From Ilyomonas sp965277535 (GTDB lineage: Bacteria; Bacteroidota; Bacteroidia; Chitinophagales; Chitinophagaceae), in the NCBI GenBank assembly GCA_965277535.1, contig OZ255825.1, positions 1,984,001 to 2,048,000 of the forward strand: a stretch of 64,000 nucleotides of DNA, read 5' to 3'. Under the pieces are notes generated by a model. It was not told the origin of the DNA, made no database searches, and saw only the letters and a program-made list of their open reading frames with translations. Below are positions 34,305-42,639 of this stretch, in pieces. The position numbers and the translations under genes are program-made. Within the stretch, counting starts at the first letter, position 1. Each line of letters begins with the position of its first letter.

Positions 34305-35146
34305 TGCCGGTAACCTATTCCTTACATAAAATAAATAAAGAAGCAAGCTTTCCTTTCTGCCCGGATAGTTATAGCCGGTTCAAGTTTGGAGATGAAATAG
34401 CGGCAAAGCAATTCGGAGAAGCTTTAGCCGATGGATTTATTAAAGAATACCTACTACAGAATTATCCGAAGCAACAATTGGTGGTCGTGTCAAGCCCTTA
34501 TTCTTTTATTCCAACGGCTACGTTTGCCATGAAAAATTATTTTGTTTTCCGGCTTAACCGCTGGCTGGCAGCGCACTGTTTGCCCGTAGTGCAGGAAACA
34601 AAAGTGCATCGCACAATCACCTATAAAGAAGATTATGGCGAGCTAAATGCAGAGGAGCGAATGCGCCTGATTGGCAATGATTCGTTTCATATTGATTCGG
34701 AATTTTTACAAGGGAAAATCATTTTGTTTTTAGATGATATTCGCATCACCGGCAGCCATGAAAGAATGATTATAAAAATGGCGGATGCTTACGGGCTTAG
34801 TAATGAAATGTACCTGCTGTATTTTGCAGAGCTTACTAACGCAGACATACATCCGAATGTTGAGAACGTTTTGAATTATCATTTCGTAAAATCTATTTTT
34901 GATCTTGAAAGTATTATTAGCAGCGACTCTTTTTTTATGAATACGCGTCTTGTAAAATACATTCTGAATTATGATTTTAAAACGTATCGTGTATTCATTC
35001 AAAAACAGCCAGAAGCGTTCGTGAATGAACTCTACGATATGGCGCTGGGCAACGGATATCATACGATAGAAGCGTACCAAAAAAATCTTTCTTTTATCAG
35101 CGAACATTTACTCAGCAAACAAAAGCAAATACAATATGGCAATTAA
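34304..35146 (+). CDS. Ter-associated phosphoribosyltransferase-like protein
   Basis: The 280-residue protein contains a PRPP-binding loop, KIILFLDDIRITGSHERMI, with the acidic pair and Thr-Gly at residues 144-150, the signature of type I phosphoribosyltransferases. An upstream strand-loop (LVVVSSPYSFIPTATFAMKN) fits the first loop of that fold. The C-terminal 90 residues are helical and unassigned. In published comparative genomics of Ter systems, such PRTases occur with HAD proteins and are thought to build or salvage a nucleoside-like compound. The start shares a base with the HAD stop, and the end overlaps the next terD start by 11 bases. Confidence 0.75.
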   Translation: MPVTYSLHKINKEASFPFCPDSYSRFKFGDEIAAKQFGEALADGFIKEYLLQNYPKQQLVVVSSPYSFIPTATFAMKNYFVFRLNRWLAAHCLPVVQETKVHRTITYKEDYGELNAEERMRLIGNDSFHIDSEFLQGKIILFLDDIRITGSHERMIIKMADAYGLSNEMYLLYFAELTNADIHPNVENVLNYHFVKSIFDLESIISSDSFFMNTRLVKYILNYDFKTYRVFIQKQPEAFVNELYDMALGNGYHTIEAYQKNLSFISEHLLSKQKQIQYGN

Positions 35147-35690
35147 TCTGCAGAAAGGACAACGCGAAAACCTGAACGCGCCTAAATTTATTATTGGCTT
35201 GGGATGGGATACGAACACCTCGCCTACCGGTGCTACCTTCGATCTGGATGCTTCTGTTTTCATCCTGGGCGATAATAAGAAGCTGCTGGCAGATGAATAC
35301 TTTGTTTTTTACAACAACCTCACCTCGCCCGATAACGCCGTAGAACATACCGGCGATAACCGCACCGGCGCAGGTGATGGAGACGACGAACAAATAAAAG
35401 TTGATCTTTCGAAAATTGATACACGAGCTACCGAGTTGTGCATTGTGGTAACGATTGATGAGGCGATCAACAGACGACAGAATTTCGGGCAGGTAAGGAA
35501 TTCGTTTGTTCGCATTGTAGATGCTGTCAGCAATACAGAGATTCTTAAGTACGAATTGGAGGAAGATTTCTCTATTGAGACAGCAATTGAGTTTGGCAGA
35601 ATTTACAAACGCAATGGTGAATGGAAGTTTGAAGCCGTTGGTACCGGCATGAAAGGTGGCTTGCAGGATTATGTAAACAAGTACAACTAA
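35136..35690 (+). CDS. terD: TerD-family protein (third copy)
   Basis: The 184-residue protein is a standard TerD: AINLQKGQRENLNAPKFIIG, LGWDTNTSPTGATFDLDASV, HTGDNRTGAGDGDDEQIKVD, TIDEAINRRQNFGQVRNSFV and DFSIETAIEFGRIYKRNGEW. The start ATG at 35136 lies inside the end of the PRTase gene, which implies coupled translation. All acidic calcium-binding segments are present. It closely resembles the first copy, pointing to a local duplication with the HAD and PRTase genes in between. Confidence 0.93.
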   Translation: MAINLQKGQRENLNAPKFIIGLGWDTNTSPTGATFDLDASVFILGDNKKLLADEYFVFYNNLTSPDNAVEHTGDNRTGAGDGDDEQIKVDLSKIDTRATELCIVVTIDEAINRRQNFGQVRNSFVRIVDAVSNTEILKYELEEDFSIETAIEFGRIYKRNGEWKFEAVGTGMKGGLQDYVNKYN

Positions 35691-35729
35691 ATCAGAGATT
35701 CATCGTAGTTTTAAATTCAATTATAGTTT

Positions 35730-36830
35730 ATGGATACAAATACTGAGATAACGAACCCTACGCCTGTTCCAGCAAGAATAGATAAAGAAGGAAACATAAA
35801 TTCAGATTCTCTGACACCAGCTGAAACGCAGAAGTTTCAAAGCCTTAATAAGAGCTTAGTGCCGGGTGATGTGAACTCGATACTAAATTATGGCACCGAA
35901 GTTCAGAACTCAATGGAAAAATACAGTAATGAATTCCTGGCATCTGTGCGTACTTATAACTCGGGTGAAGTGGGAACTCTGATTAACGACCTACTAACAG
36001 AACTGAACTACATAGATGTGGATGAACTGAACCAGAGCAGTTTGCAGCACATGTTGTCGAAAATACCTTTCCTTAATAAGCTGGTGGTAGACGCGAAGAA
36101 GTTGTTTCAGAAGTATGATACGGTGATCGGCAATGTAGACAAAATCACCAATAAAATAAAGGCAGGCAGACTCAATTCTATTAAAGACAACAGCTCGCTG
36201 CAAACCATGTTTGACAGTAATGTTAACTACATCAAACAAATGGAAGACCTGATTGTGTCGGGACAATTAAAATACAAAGAACTGAATGAAAAACTGGCAC
36301 AAATGGAAGCTAATGCTGCCAGTTATAATGATTATGAAATAGCCGATTTGCGCGACTTTGTAAGCCGCTTAGATAAGCGTCTATCCGATATGAAAATCGT
36401 GCGCTTCATCATGATGCAGTCGCTGGCGCAGATACGCGTGGTGCAGAACAACAATACATCCATTGCCGAAAAAGCACAATCTATTGTTTCTACCACTATA
36501 CCGGTTTGGAAGAACCAGTTGACAATTGCTGTTGCCCTTCAGAGGCAGAAGGCAAATGTGGAGATGCAAAAGAAGGTATCGGATGCTACCAATACCATCC
36601 TGCAAAAGAATGCCGAGCTGCTAAGGCAAAACAGCATTGATGTAGCAAGAGAAAACGAGAAAACGGTGGTGTCGTTAGATACCTTAAAAACCACGACCAA
36701 GTCCCTGATTGATACATTGAACGAAGTAAAAAAGATACACGAACAAGGTGCAGAAAACCGGAAAGTACTAAACAACGAACTGCAGAACTTAGAAACGGAA
36801 CTTCGCAAAAATGTAACGCGCGTGAATTGA
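35730..36830 (+). CDS. telA: TelA/KlaA-family toxic-anion resistance protein
   Basis: The 366-residue soluble protein is almost wholly helical with long coiled-coil stretches and shows TelA family blocks: SLVPGDVNSILNYGTEVQNS, TYNSGEVGTLINDLLTELNY, FQKYDTVIGNVDKITNKIKA, and TIPVWKNQLTIAVALQRQKA. TelA was first linked to tellurite resistance and often accompanies TerD and TerC proteins. The biochemical function is unknown; a role in envelope stress or membrane trafficking of the complex is suggested. It begins 39 bases after the third terD. There are no transmembrane segments. Confidence 0.9.
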   Translation: MDTNTEITNPTPVPARIDKEGNINSDSLTPAETQKFQSLNKSLVPGDVNSILNYGTEVQNSMEKYSNEFLASVRTYNSGEVGTLINDLLTELNYIDVDELNQSSLQHMLSKIPFLNKLVVDAKKLFQKYDTVIGNVDKITNKIKAGRLNSIKDNSSLQTMFDSNVNYIKQMEDLIVSGQLKYKELNEKLAQMEANAASYNDYEIADLRDFVSRLDKRLSDMKIVRFIMMQSLAQIRVVQNNNTSIAEKAQSIVSTTIPVWKNQLTIAVALQRQKANVEMQKKVSDATNTILQKNAELLRQNSIDVARENEKTVVSLDTLKTTTKSLIDTLNEVKKIHEQGAENRKVLNNELQNLETELRKNVTRVN

Positions 36831-36839
36831 AGATAACCC

Positions 36840-37805
36840 ATGGATGATACGAGAACCCGTATATTAATTGACTCGAACAGGTTCATCAGCAAGCTGCAGT
36901 TGTTGTCTGTCTTCTTCGAAAACGATTTGATTTTTCAGGTCTATGTTCGTACACAGGTCATCCATTCTTTTTTTGAAGGCAACAAAGAGCTTGATATTAA
37001 CAAGCTGGAACTGTTTCACCTGCAGTTTACTGAAACAATTATCAACTTATTAAAGAAGATAAAAAAGAACAATGAGACAAACATCAGTCTAACCGAAAAC
37101 GAGATACAACTTAATATAGATGTTATTAACGGAATCAGTCGGAGTATGCGGCTTGAAGAAGACTTTGAGCGTGCGCAAAAAGCGCAGGCTGACCTCATCA
37201 ATCAATCCTTGTTTAAACTATATCAAAACCTTTCTGACTTATCTGCCAACGCACCATTTCCAAAGAATATAGGCCATTTCAGCACGACGTTCTCGCCGGA
37301 TTTCTTTCATGAAATAGATGTGGAAATGGCAGAAAACTTAATTCGTTTCGACCCAGCTAAAGTTTACATAAACTATCATGGAACAATTGAAAAGCGCCTG
37401 ATGGGATTGCAATGCAAATACAATTTCAAGAATACGTTTTATTGCGGGGTGAAGGCGGGCTACCTTGTGCTGGAGCTGTATAAAATGAACGCTGAGAAAG
37501 AAGGTTACTTTCTATTTTATCCGGCAGAAAAACGCTTTCTCTCCTTTCCTTCTACTACCATAGAAGACATTGATTTATCAACTGGAATTTCTAAGAAGGC
37601 GAAGATTATACAGGAATTGACCAGTAAAAATAATAAGCTTAAAAGCAGTATAAACACTACGAAAACGATGATTCCCCCCGAAGTGATTCAACTACTGCAA
37701 GACTACTACTACAAGATATCTTCCTTGGATTCGTTCCACTTTATGAATGAGTTTGATGTGCAGGCAAACATTCTAAAAACGATGCTAAATACCGACAGCT
37801 TATAA
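36840..37805 (+). CDS. Uncharacterised Ter-operon protein
   Basis: The 321-residue product is soluble and helical in its first half (RFISKLQLLSVFFENDLIFQ to LINQSLFKLYQNLSDLSAN). A mixed alpha/beta part follows, containing GLQCKYNFKNTFYCGVKAGY and EGYFLFYPAEKRFLSFPSTT, and the C terminus is helical. There is no signal peptide, no membrane helix and no motif I recognise. It starts nine bases after telA and is 102 bases before terC, so it belongs to the operon. Position suggests a partner of TelA or TerC. The middle beta-rich segment could be a small-molecule-binding domain, but this is inference. Confidence 0.75.
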   Translation: MDDTRTRILIDSNRFISKLQLLSVFFENDLIFQVYVRTQVIHSFFEGNKELDINKLELFHLQFTETIINLLKKIKKNNETNISLTENEIQLNIDVINGISRSMRLEEDFERAQKAQADLINQSLFKLYQNLSDLSANAPFPKNIGHFSTTFSPDFFHEIDVEMAENLIRFDPAKVYINYHGTIEKRLMGLQCKYNFKNTFYCGVKAGYLVLELYKMNAEKEGYFLFYPAEKRFLSFPSTTIEDIDLSTGISKKAKIIQELTSKNNKLKSSINTTKTMIPPEVIQLLQDYYYKISSLDSFHFMNEFDVQANILKTMLNTDSL

Positions 37806-37907
37806 CGTTTATAAAATTGCCTTCCTATTTTACCTCGTTAACACTTTTCTTTGTTGTGGTATTGCAAGTTCTCTCATCAATACCTACCATCACAAACCGT
37901 TTTAGAC

Positions 37908-38699
37908 ATGAACAGCATAACCGAACAGATTTCCAGTTTATGGCAACAAATTGAAGCGAACCCATTGCCTTCCTTAGCCATTATTGGCAACTTGGTTTTG
38001 ATTGAAAGCCTGCTTTCTGTAGATAATGCCGCGGTACTGGCCACAATGGTGATGGATCTTGATAAAAGTCAGCGCAACAAAGCTCTTCGTTATGGTATTT
38101 TCGGTGCCTATATCTTCAGAGGGCTGGCAATGATTTTCGCTTCCTTTCTTATTCGCATCTGGTGGTTAAAGCCTGTTGGCGGGCTATATCTTCTTTACTT
38201 GGTATGGGACTGGTGGAAGGGTAAACAAACTGAAGAAAAAGAGGATGATTTTATAGATAAAAAGGGTAACTGGCTTTACAAAGCCACTGTGGGTTCGTTG
38301 GGAAATTTGTGGGCTACGGTTGCCTTAGTTGAAGTTATGGACATGGCTTTTTCTATAGACAATGTATTCGCAGCTGTTGCTTTTTCAACCAATATTCTAT
38401 TAGTACTAACAGGTGTTTTCATTGGCATTCTATCAATGCGTTTTGTAGCTCAGGGCTTTGTAAGGTTAATGGAACGATATCACTTTCTCGAGACCTCTGC
38501 TTTTATTGTAATTGCTATTCTCGGCATCAAGCTCATTCTTTCTCTTGTACAATATTTCTATCCCATTTCTGAGTTTAGTCTTTTTCTCGGCAGTCGTGCA
38601 GCAGATGTAATGACATCAGTGCTCACTGTGGCAATCTTCTTTATCCCTATTATAACATCACTATTATTCAATTATCCGAATCATACAGATAATAATTGA
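37908..38699 (+). CDS. terC: TerC-family integral membrane protein
   Basis: The start at 37908 gives 263 residues. Conserved TerC motifs are present: LVLIESLLSVDNAAVLATMV in an early helix and VEVMDMAFSIDNVFAAVAF in a central helix, each with the intramembrane Asp-Asn pair. About seven hydrophobic helices are visible, with an acidic cytoplasmic loop KQTEEKEDDFIDKKGN. TerC proteins are thought to handle divalent or toxic metal ions, including manganese and calcium, and to assist the TerD complex at the membrane. It closes the operon. A TTG start at 37851 would add 19 residues that do not look like family sequence. Confidence 0.92.
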   Translation: MNSITEQISSLWQQIEANPLPSLAIIGNLVLIESLLSVDNAAVLATMVMDLDKSQRNKALRYGIFGAYIFRGLAMIFASFLIRIWWLKPVGGLYLLYLVWDWWKGKQTEEKEDDFIDKKGNWLYKATVGSLGNLWATVALVEVMDMAFSIDNVFAAVAFSTNILLVLTGVFIGILSMRFVAQGFVRLMERYHFLETSAFIVIAILGIKLILSLVQYFYPISEFSLFLGSRAADVMTSVLTVAIFFIPIITSLLFNYPNHTDNN

Positions 38700-38863
38700 A
38701 CAAGCTTTGAAAGCATCTTATTCTACTTTGGATAACAAATTACAACCTGTTACTAAAAACGCTGAAAGCCGATAGAATCATTGCTTTTCACTTTCTGTGT
38801 CGAGATAAAATATACACATTTGACAATATAATTCAATTATCAAAGAGGATATTTTTTGATGAA

Positions 38864-39043
38864 TTAACCTACTCTTCTATTTGTGCCAACGGTTTTTGAA
38901 TCGTAAGTAATGGTGTCAATTTTTCCATGCGGAATGCCGGTTTGTACTGAGTCAAAACCTTGCAGGGCATGTTTCTCCAAGGCCTGCGCAAAGACGGTTG
39001 AACTGAATAAAAAAGTGGCAAAAACAAAGATTAAGTGTTTCAT
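38864..39043 (-). pseudogene. N-terminal remnant of a CE1-type secreted esterase
   Basis: The 59-residue product has a good signal peptide (MKHLIFVFATFLFSSTVFAQ) and continues ALEKHALQGFDSVQTGIPHG, KIDTITYDSKTVGTNRRV, then a stop. The IPHGKIDTITYDSKTVGTNRR segment is how CE1 feruloyl/acetylxylan esterases begin, where it is normally followed by a YTPPGY strand and the hydrolase core. None of that follows. The downstream 164 bases do not resume the homology in any frame. This is a truncated relic, possibly left by the event that joined the Ter operon to the xylan genes. Confidence 0.65.
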
Positions 39044-39216
39044 GTTGTATGGTTTGGTTTTTATCAAAAAGAGAATAATTGGCAGGTAAGACTTTTATAT
39101 CCTCTTGTTACTTGTACAATTACAACTTCACTCTCTCAATATTCTATAACAGATAAATAATGGTTGAATTAGTAGCTTCATATAACAAGTTTATCAGTCC
39201 GTAATGAGTGCTTTCT

Positions 39217-41151
39217 TTACTGAGTAGATACATCTGTTCTGAATGGTGCTGCAGGCAAGCCTTCCTTGTTAATAAGGTTTGGATTTACCGGCATATCTGC
39301 CCACGCATACCGCACATATTTTGGCTCTTTCACGTCATCATTCCAAACCACTATTTTGTCTCCTTCTATTTTTGTTTTTGCCCAAATAAATTTTTTGTCT
39401 TCACCGGCAATGGCAAATTCAGCTAATGGCTCGTCATCGTTTGTTGTTAAACCACTTCCCACATGGGTAAATGAAAGAATGATGTTAGAATCTTCAATGG
39501 CTTGTGATTGATAGGTGGGTCCCGAATAAACAATGTTCTCATTATAAGCCATCTTTTCTGCTGCCAATGCCAACCGGTTGCCAACATCTTTTTTATCGTC
39601 GGGATGAACATCATTCCATTCACCAATATCAATGGCAACTGCCATAGCCGTTTGCGGAAGAGACAATGATTTTGCCTGCGCTTCTCTGAACAAAGCCCAG
39701 TCGCTTTCGGAAGGTGAATACGTATAGTCCATAAAGCCGGGCAGTTGCACAAATAAAAACGGCAGATCACCTTGCTTCCACTTGTTGCGCCAATCGGTAA
39801 TCATCGCAGGTTGCAGCTTCGCATATTCATCCCATTTGCCGGTATTGCTTTCGCCCTGGTACCAGGCAAACCCTTTGATTTGGTAATTGAGCAATGGTGC
39901 AATCATTGAATTGTACAAAGCCGTTGGCTGATTTTGCAACGCAATACCAAAACCGCTAAACGCTTTGTTGGGAGCGTTCACATAACCCACTTTGTATTGC
40001 CAGTAACCGGTTAAGTCAATCGTATCATTGCGCCCAATCAATTGATAAGGTTTATCGGGCACAAAACCACCTTTACCGGAGTAGTTGGTAACATGCACAA
40101 CGAATACATTTTTACCCCTTCTTAAAACGCCCTCGGGAACCGGGTAACGGCGTTGCGGATATAAGTAACCTGTTGCACCTACTTTCATGCCGTTGATGTA
40201 CAATTCATCCGCATCTACAATTCTTCCTAAAAACACTTTCGCCCGTTGGTTCAGCATAGAAGAAGGAACCTCAATTTCCCTGCGAAACCAAACCGAGCCA
40301 TCTAAATCTTTCACACCTTGATCTTCCCAATAACCAGGTATGGCAATGCGATGCCATTCTTTGGGAATATAGTTGACATCAAACCATTTTTCTTCTATGC
40401 CTTTATCAACCGGTTTTGGCGCCGATTGCATAGCGCTGAATGCTTTGCGATTGGTCTCATTTACGTAAGCTGTGTCTTTGTTTTTTTCAACTGTATTGAG
40501 GATGGAAGGAAAGTCTTTCAGGCTTTCTTCGCTCATCATCGCTTCGATGGGAATGCCGCCCCAGCTTGCGTTGATGATACCGATGGGCACGCCATATTTT
40601 TTATAAAGTGCTTTCGCGAAGAAATAAGTCACCGCAGAGAAATCGTTTACATTGTTTGAATCCGCCCACTTCCAAGAACCACCATTCAGATCATCCTGTG
40701 GCTTGATTAAATTCGTAACATTGGGCACTTTGAATTGCCTTATCGCCGGGTAGTTGGCAGCCGCAATTTCATCAGCATATTTTATGTCGTGCAACTTCAT
40801 CTGGTGCTCCATATTCGATTGTCCTGCGCATAGCCAAACATCACCCAAAAGGATGTTGTGCAAAGTGAGTTTGGTTTTGCCCATAATTTCCATCGTATAA
40901 GGGCCACCGGCTTTCATTGGCGCTAACTGTACCATCCATTTGCCATCATTCCCTGTCGTTGTTTTGTATGTTTTGTTGTTGAACTTTACACTTATCGTTT
41001 CACCTTTCGATGCCCAGCCCCAAATGTTTATTTTGCTATCACGTTGCAGTATTATGCTGTCGCGGATGATTTGCGGCAGTTTTATTTGTGCGCTTGCCAA
41101 TAGCATAATTATCGTGCAAAAACAAACCATAACTATTTTCATCTTTCTCAT
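39217..41151 (-). CDS. Sialate O-acetylesterase-type SGNH esterase
   Basis: The 644-residue secreted protein (signal MKIVMVCFCTIIMLLASA) has the SASA/SGNH layout. Block I with the nucleophile Ser is DVWLCAGQSNMEHQMK, a GIINASWGGIPIEAMMS block follows, then an inserted jelly-roll galactose-binding-like domain (EIEVPSSMLNQRAKVFLGRI to VTNYSGKGGFV), then FAWYQGESNTGKWDEYAKLQ, and the acid-His block EWNDVHPDDKKDVGNRLAL. It removes O-acetyl groups from carbohydrate; in a xylan context it may be an acetylxylan esterase. It is the last gene of the minus-strand xylan run. Confidence 0.9.
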   Translation of the reverse strand: MRKMKIVMVCFCTIIMLLASAQIKLPQIIRDSIILQRDSKINIWGWASKGETISVKFNNKTYKTTTGNDGKWMVQLAPMKAGGPYTMEIMGKTKLTLHNILLGDVWLCAGQSNMEHQMKLHDIKYADEIAAANYPAIRQFKVPNVTNLIKPQDDLNGGSWKWADSNNVNDFSAVTYFFAKALYKKYGVPIGIINASWGGIPIEAMMSEESLKDFPSILNTVEKNKDTAYVNETNRKAFSAMQSAPKPVDKGIEEKWFDVNYIPKEWHRIAIPGYWEDQGVKDLDGSVWFRREIEVPSSMLNQRAKVFLGRIVDADELYINGMKVGATGYLYPQRRYPVPEGVLRRGKNVFVVHVTNYSGKGGFVPDKPYQLIGRNDTIDLTGYWQYKVGYVNAPNKAFSGFGIALQNQPTALYNSMIAPLLNYQIKGFAWYQGESNTGKWDEYAKLQPAMITDWRNKWKQGDLPFLFVQLPGFMDYTYSPSESDWALFREAQAKSLSLPQTAMAVAIDIGEWNDVHPDDKKDVGNRLALAAEKMAYNENIVYSGPTYQSQAIEDSNIILSFTHVGSGLTTNDDEPLAEFAIAGEDKKFIWAKTKIEGDKIVVWNDDVKEPKYVRYAWADMPVNPNLINKEGLPAAPFRTDVSTQ

Positions 41152-41152
41152 A

Positions 41153-41440
41153 CTATTTTATCTTGTCAACAAATTCGCTCCCGCCATAACGTTGGAACTG
41201 GAAACCTGACACATTTCCTTTATCATCATTCATAAAATGAATTTTCAAAAAAGAGGAAGTGATATAAAAATCAGTTTCAGAAGCAGCCAACAATTTGAAT
41301 GTGTTAGTGCCTGTTGTTGCGGTTAGTGAACCATTCTCAGTTTTTATCGTTACAACAGTTCCGTCCTTCATTTGATAGCTGCCATTATAAGGCTGAAGAA
41401 TACCAGAGGATAATTGTAAGGAAGGCCGTTTACAAACCAA
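41153..41440 (-). pseudogene. Orphan C-terminal DUF3471-like domain fragment
   Basis: The frame codes for about 95 residues (LQPYNGSYQMKDGTVVTIKT, ENGSLTATTGTNTFKLLAAS, SSFLKIHFMNDDKGNVSGFQ). It resembles the small beta-rich DUF3471-like domain that normally ends secreted hydrolases such as esterases or beta-lactamase-fold enzymes. The only start is a TTG in a poor context, and there is no signal peptide. The open frame upstream ends at a stop after six more codons. It lies one base from the esterase start and 23 bases from the GH43 stop, so a longer gene that ended here has probably lost its front part. Confidence 0.5.
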
Positions 41441-41463
41441 GCCACAATACTTGTTCGCTTACT

Positions 41464-42516
41464 TTATAAAACAACTTTCACATTGTTGTAAGGATCAATC
41501 GTTTTTATCAATCCATCTTCATCGTGTTCAAGCTTTGCAACCTTAATGTTTCGCAGGTGTGTAACGCCTTTGCTTACACTGCTATCATGGTAAAACAAAT
41601 ACCATTCACCATTGAACTCAACAATGGAATGATGCGATGTCCAGCCAACAACCGGGTTTAAAATTCTGCCCTTATACTTGAATGGACCATACGGATTATT
41701 GCCGATTGCATAACAGATAAAATGTGTATCACCGGTTGAATAAGAGAAATAATATTTGCCCCCGTATTTGTGCATCCATGAGGCTTCAAAGAAGCGCCGT
41801 TCCTTATCGCCCTGAAGCAATGGATTGCCCTTTTCATCCATGATCACAACATCTTTTGCATCTTCTGCAAATGCTAATAAATCATAACTGAGTTTAGTCA
41901 TTTTTGCACACAATGCAGGTTCGTCATCATTTGGTAAATGCGCCAACGGGCTTTCCGGTTGTTCTGCGTTGAAACTGCCCCTGCGCCAGCGTTGCAATTG
42001 CCCGCCCCAGATACCGCCGAAATACATGTAATAACTGCCATCGTCATCTTTAAAAACTGCCGGATCAATGGAATAGCTACCCCCAATAGCAGCCGGTTGT
42101 GGTGTGAAGGGACCGGTTGGCGAATCGCTAATGGCAACACCGATTTTAAAAACGCCGTCATGATCTTTTGCGGGAAAAAAGAGATAGTATTTCTCCTCTT
42201 TCTCAGTTGCATCGGGCGCCCACATTTGCTTTTCAGCCCAAGGCACATTGTTTACATGCAATGCAACACCATTGTCTTTTGCTTCACTTGTGGGAGAATC
42301 CATTGAGATTACATGATAATCTTCCATCGCGAAATGAGAGCCCAAATCGTCAAACGCTTCACCTGCATCAATGTCGTGCGATGGGTAGATGTAAATCTTT
42401 CCCCTGAATACATGCGCCGATGGATCTGCTGTGTAGATGTGTGTGATCAATGGCGGCGATACAGCATTGCGGTTCAGTTCATCAAAATCAATGTGAGTGA
42501 TTCTTTCTTCAGGCAT
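41464..42516 (-). CDS. GH43 glycosidase, cytoplasmic (beta-xylosidase/arabinofuranosidase type)
   Basis: The 350-residue protein is a single five-bladed propeller with the GH43 acid triad in context: Asp in YTADPSAHVFRGKIYIYPSH (base), Asp in SIDPAVFKDDDGSYYMYFGG (pKa modulator), and Glu in RRFFEASWMHKYGGKYYFSY (acid). There is no signal peptide, so it works in the cytoplasm. It lies between a GPH-type symporter and an esterase in the xylan run, so it most likely trims imported xylo-oligosaccharides to xylose or arabinose. Substrate cannot be set more precisely from sequence. Confidence 0.9.
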   Translation of the reverse strand: MPEERITHIDFDELNRNAVSPPLITHIYTADPSAHVFRGKIYIYPSHDIDAGEAFDDLGSHFAMEDYHVISMDSPTSEAKDNGVALHVNNVPWAEKQMWAPDATEKEEKYYLFFPAKDHDGVFKIGVAISDSPTGPFTPQPAAIGGSYSIDPAVFKDDDGSYYMYFGGIWGGQLQRWRRGSFNAEQPESPLAHLPNDDEPALCAKMTKLSYDLLAFAEDAKDVVIMDEKGNPLLQGDKERRFFEASWMHKYGGKYYFSYSTGDTHFICYAIGNNPYGPFKYKGRILNPVVGWTSHHSIVEFNGEWYLFYHDSSVSKGVTHLRNIKVAKLEHDEDGLIKTIDPYNNVKVVL

Positions 42517-42576
42517 ATTGTAAGATTTAAGTTGTACGTTGTTTGTGTAGAGTAAACGATAGATGGCTCATTTTTG

Positions 42577-42639
42577 AAACACATAGAACCATAAGGAAAA
42601 TAGGTTTCACATAGATTTTCCTTATGGTTCTATGTGTTT
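42577..42639. terminator. Perfect 24-base inverted repeat between MFS and GH43 genes
   Basis: Arms starting AAACACATAGAACCATAAGG (42577-42600) and their exact complement (42616-42639) enclose 15 bases. It begins directly at the stop of the transporter gene and ends 61 bases before the GH43 start, on the minus strand. It could be an attenuator or a spacer repeat that tunes expression of the distal genes; T tracts are short. Confidence 0.65.

Noticed and set aside
42577..42639. CRISPR-like or tandem repeat
   Set aside because: There is a single inverted pair, with no spacer-repeat array. No CRISPR array was seen anywhere in the window.
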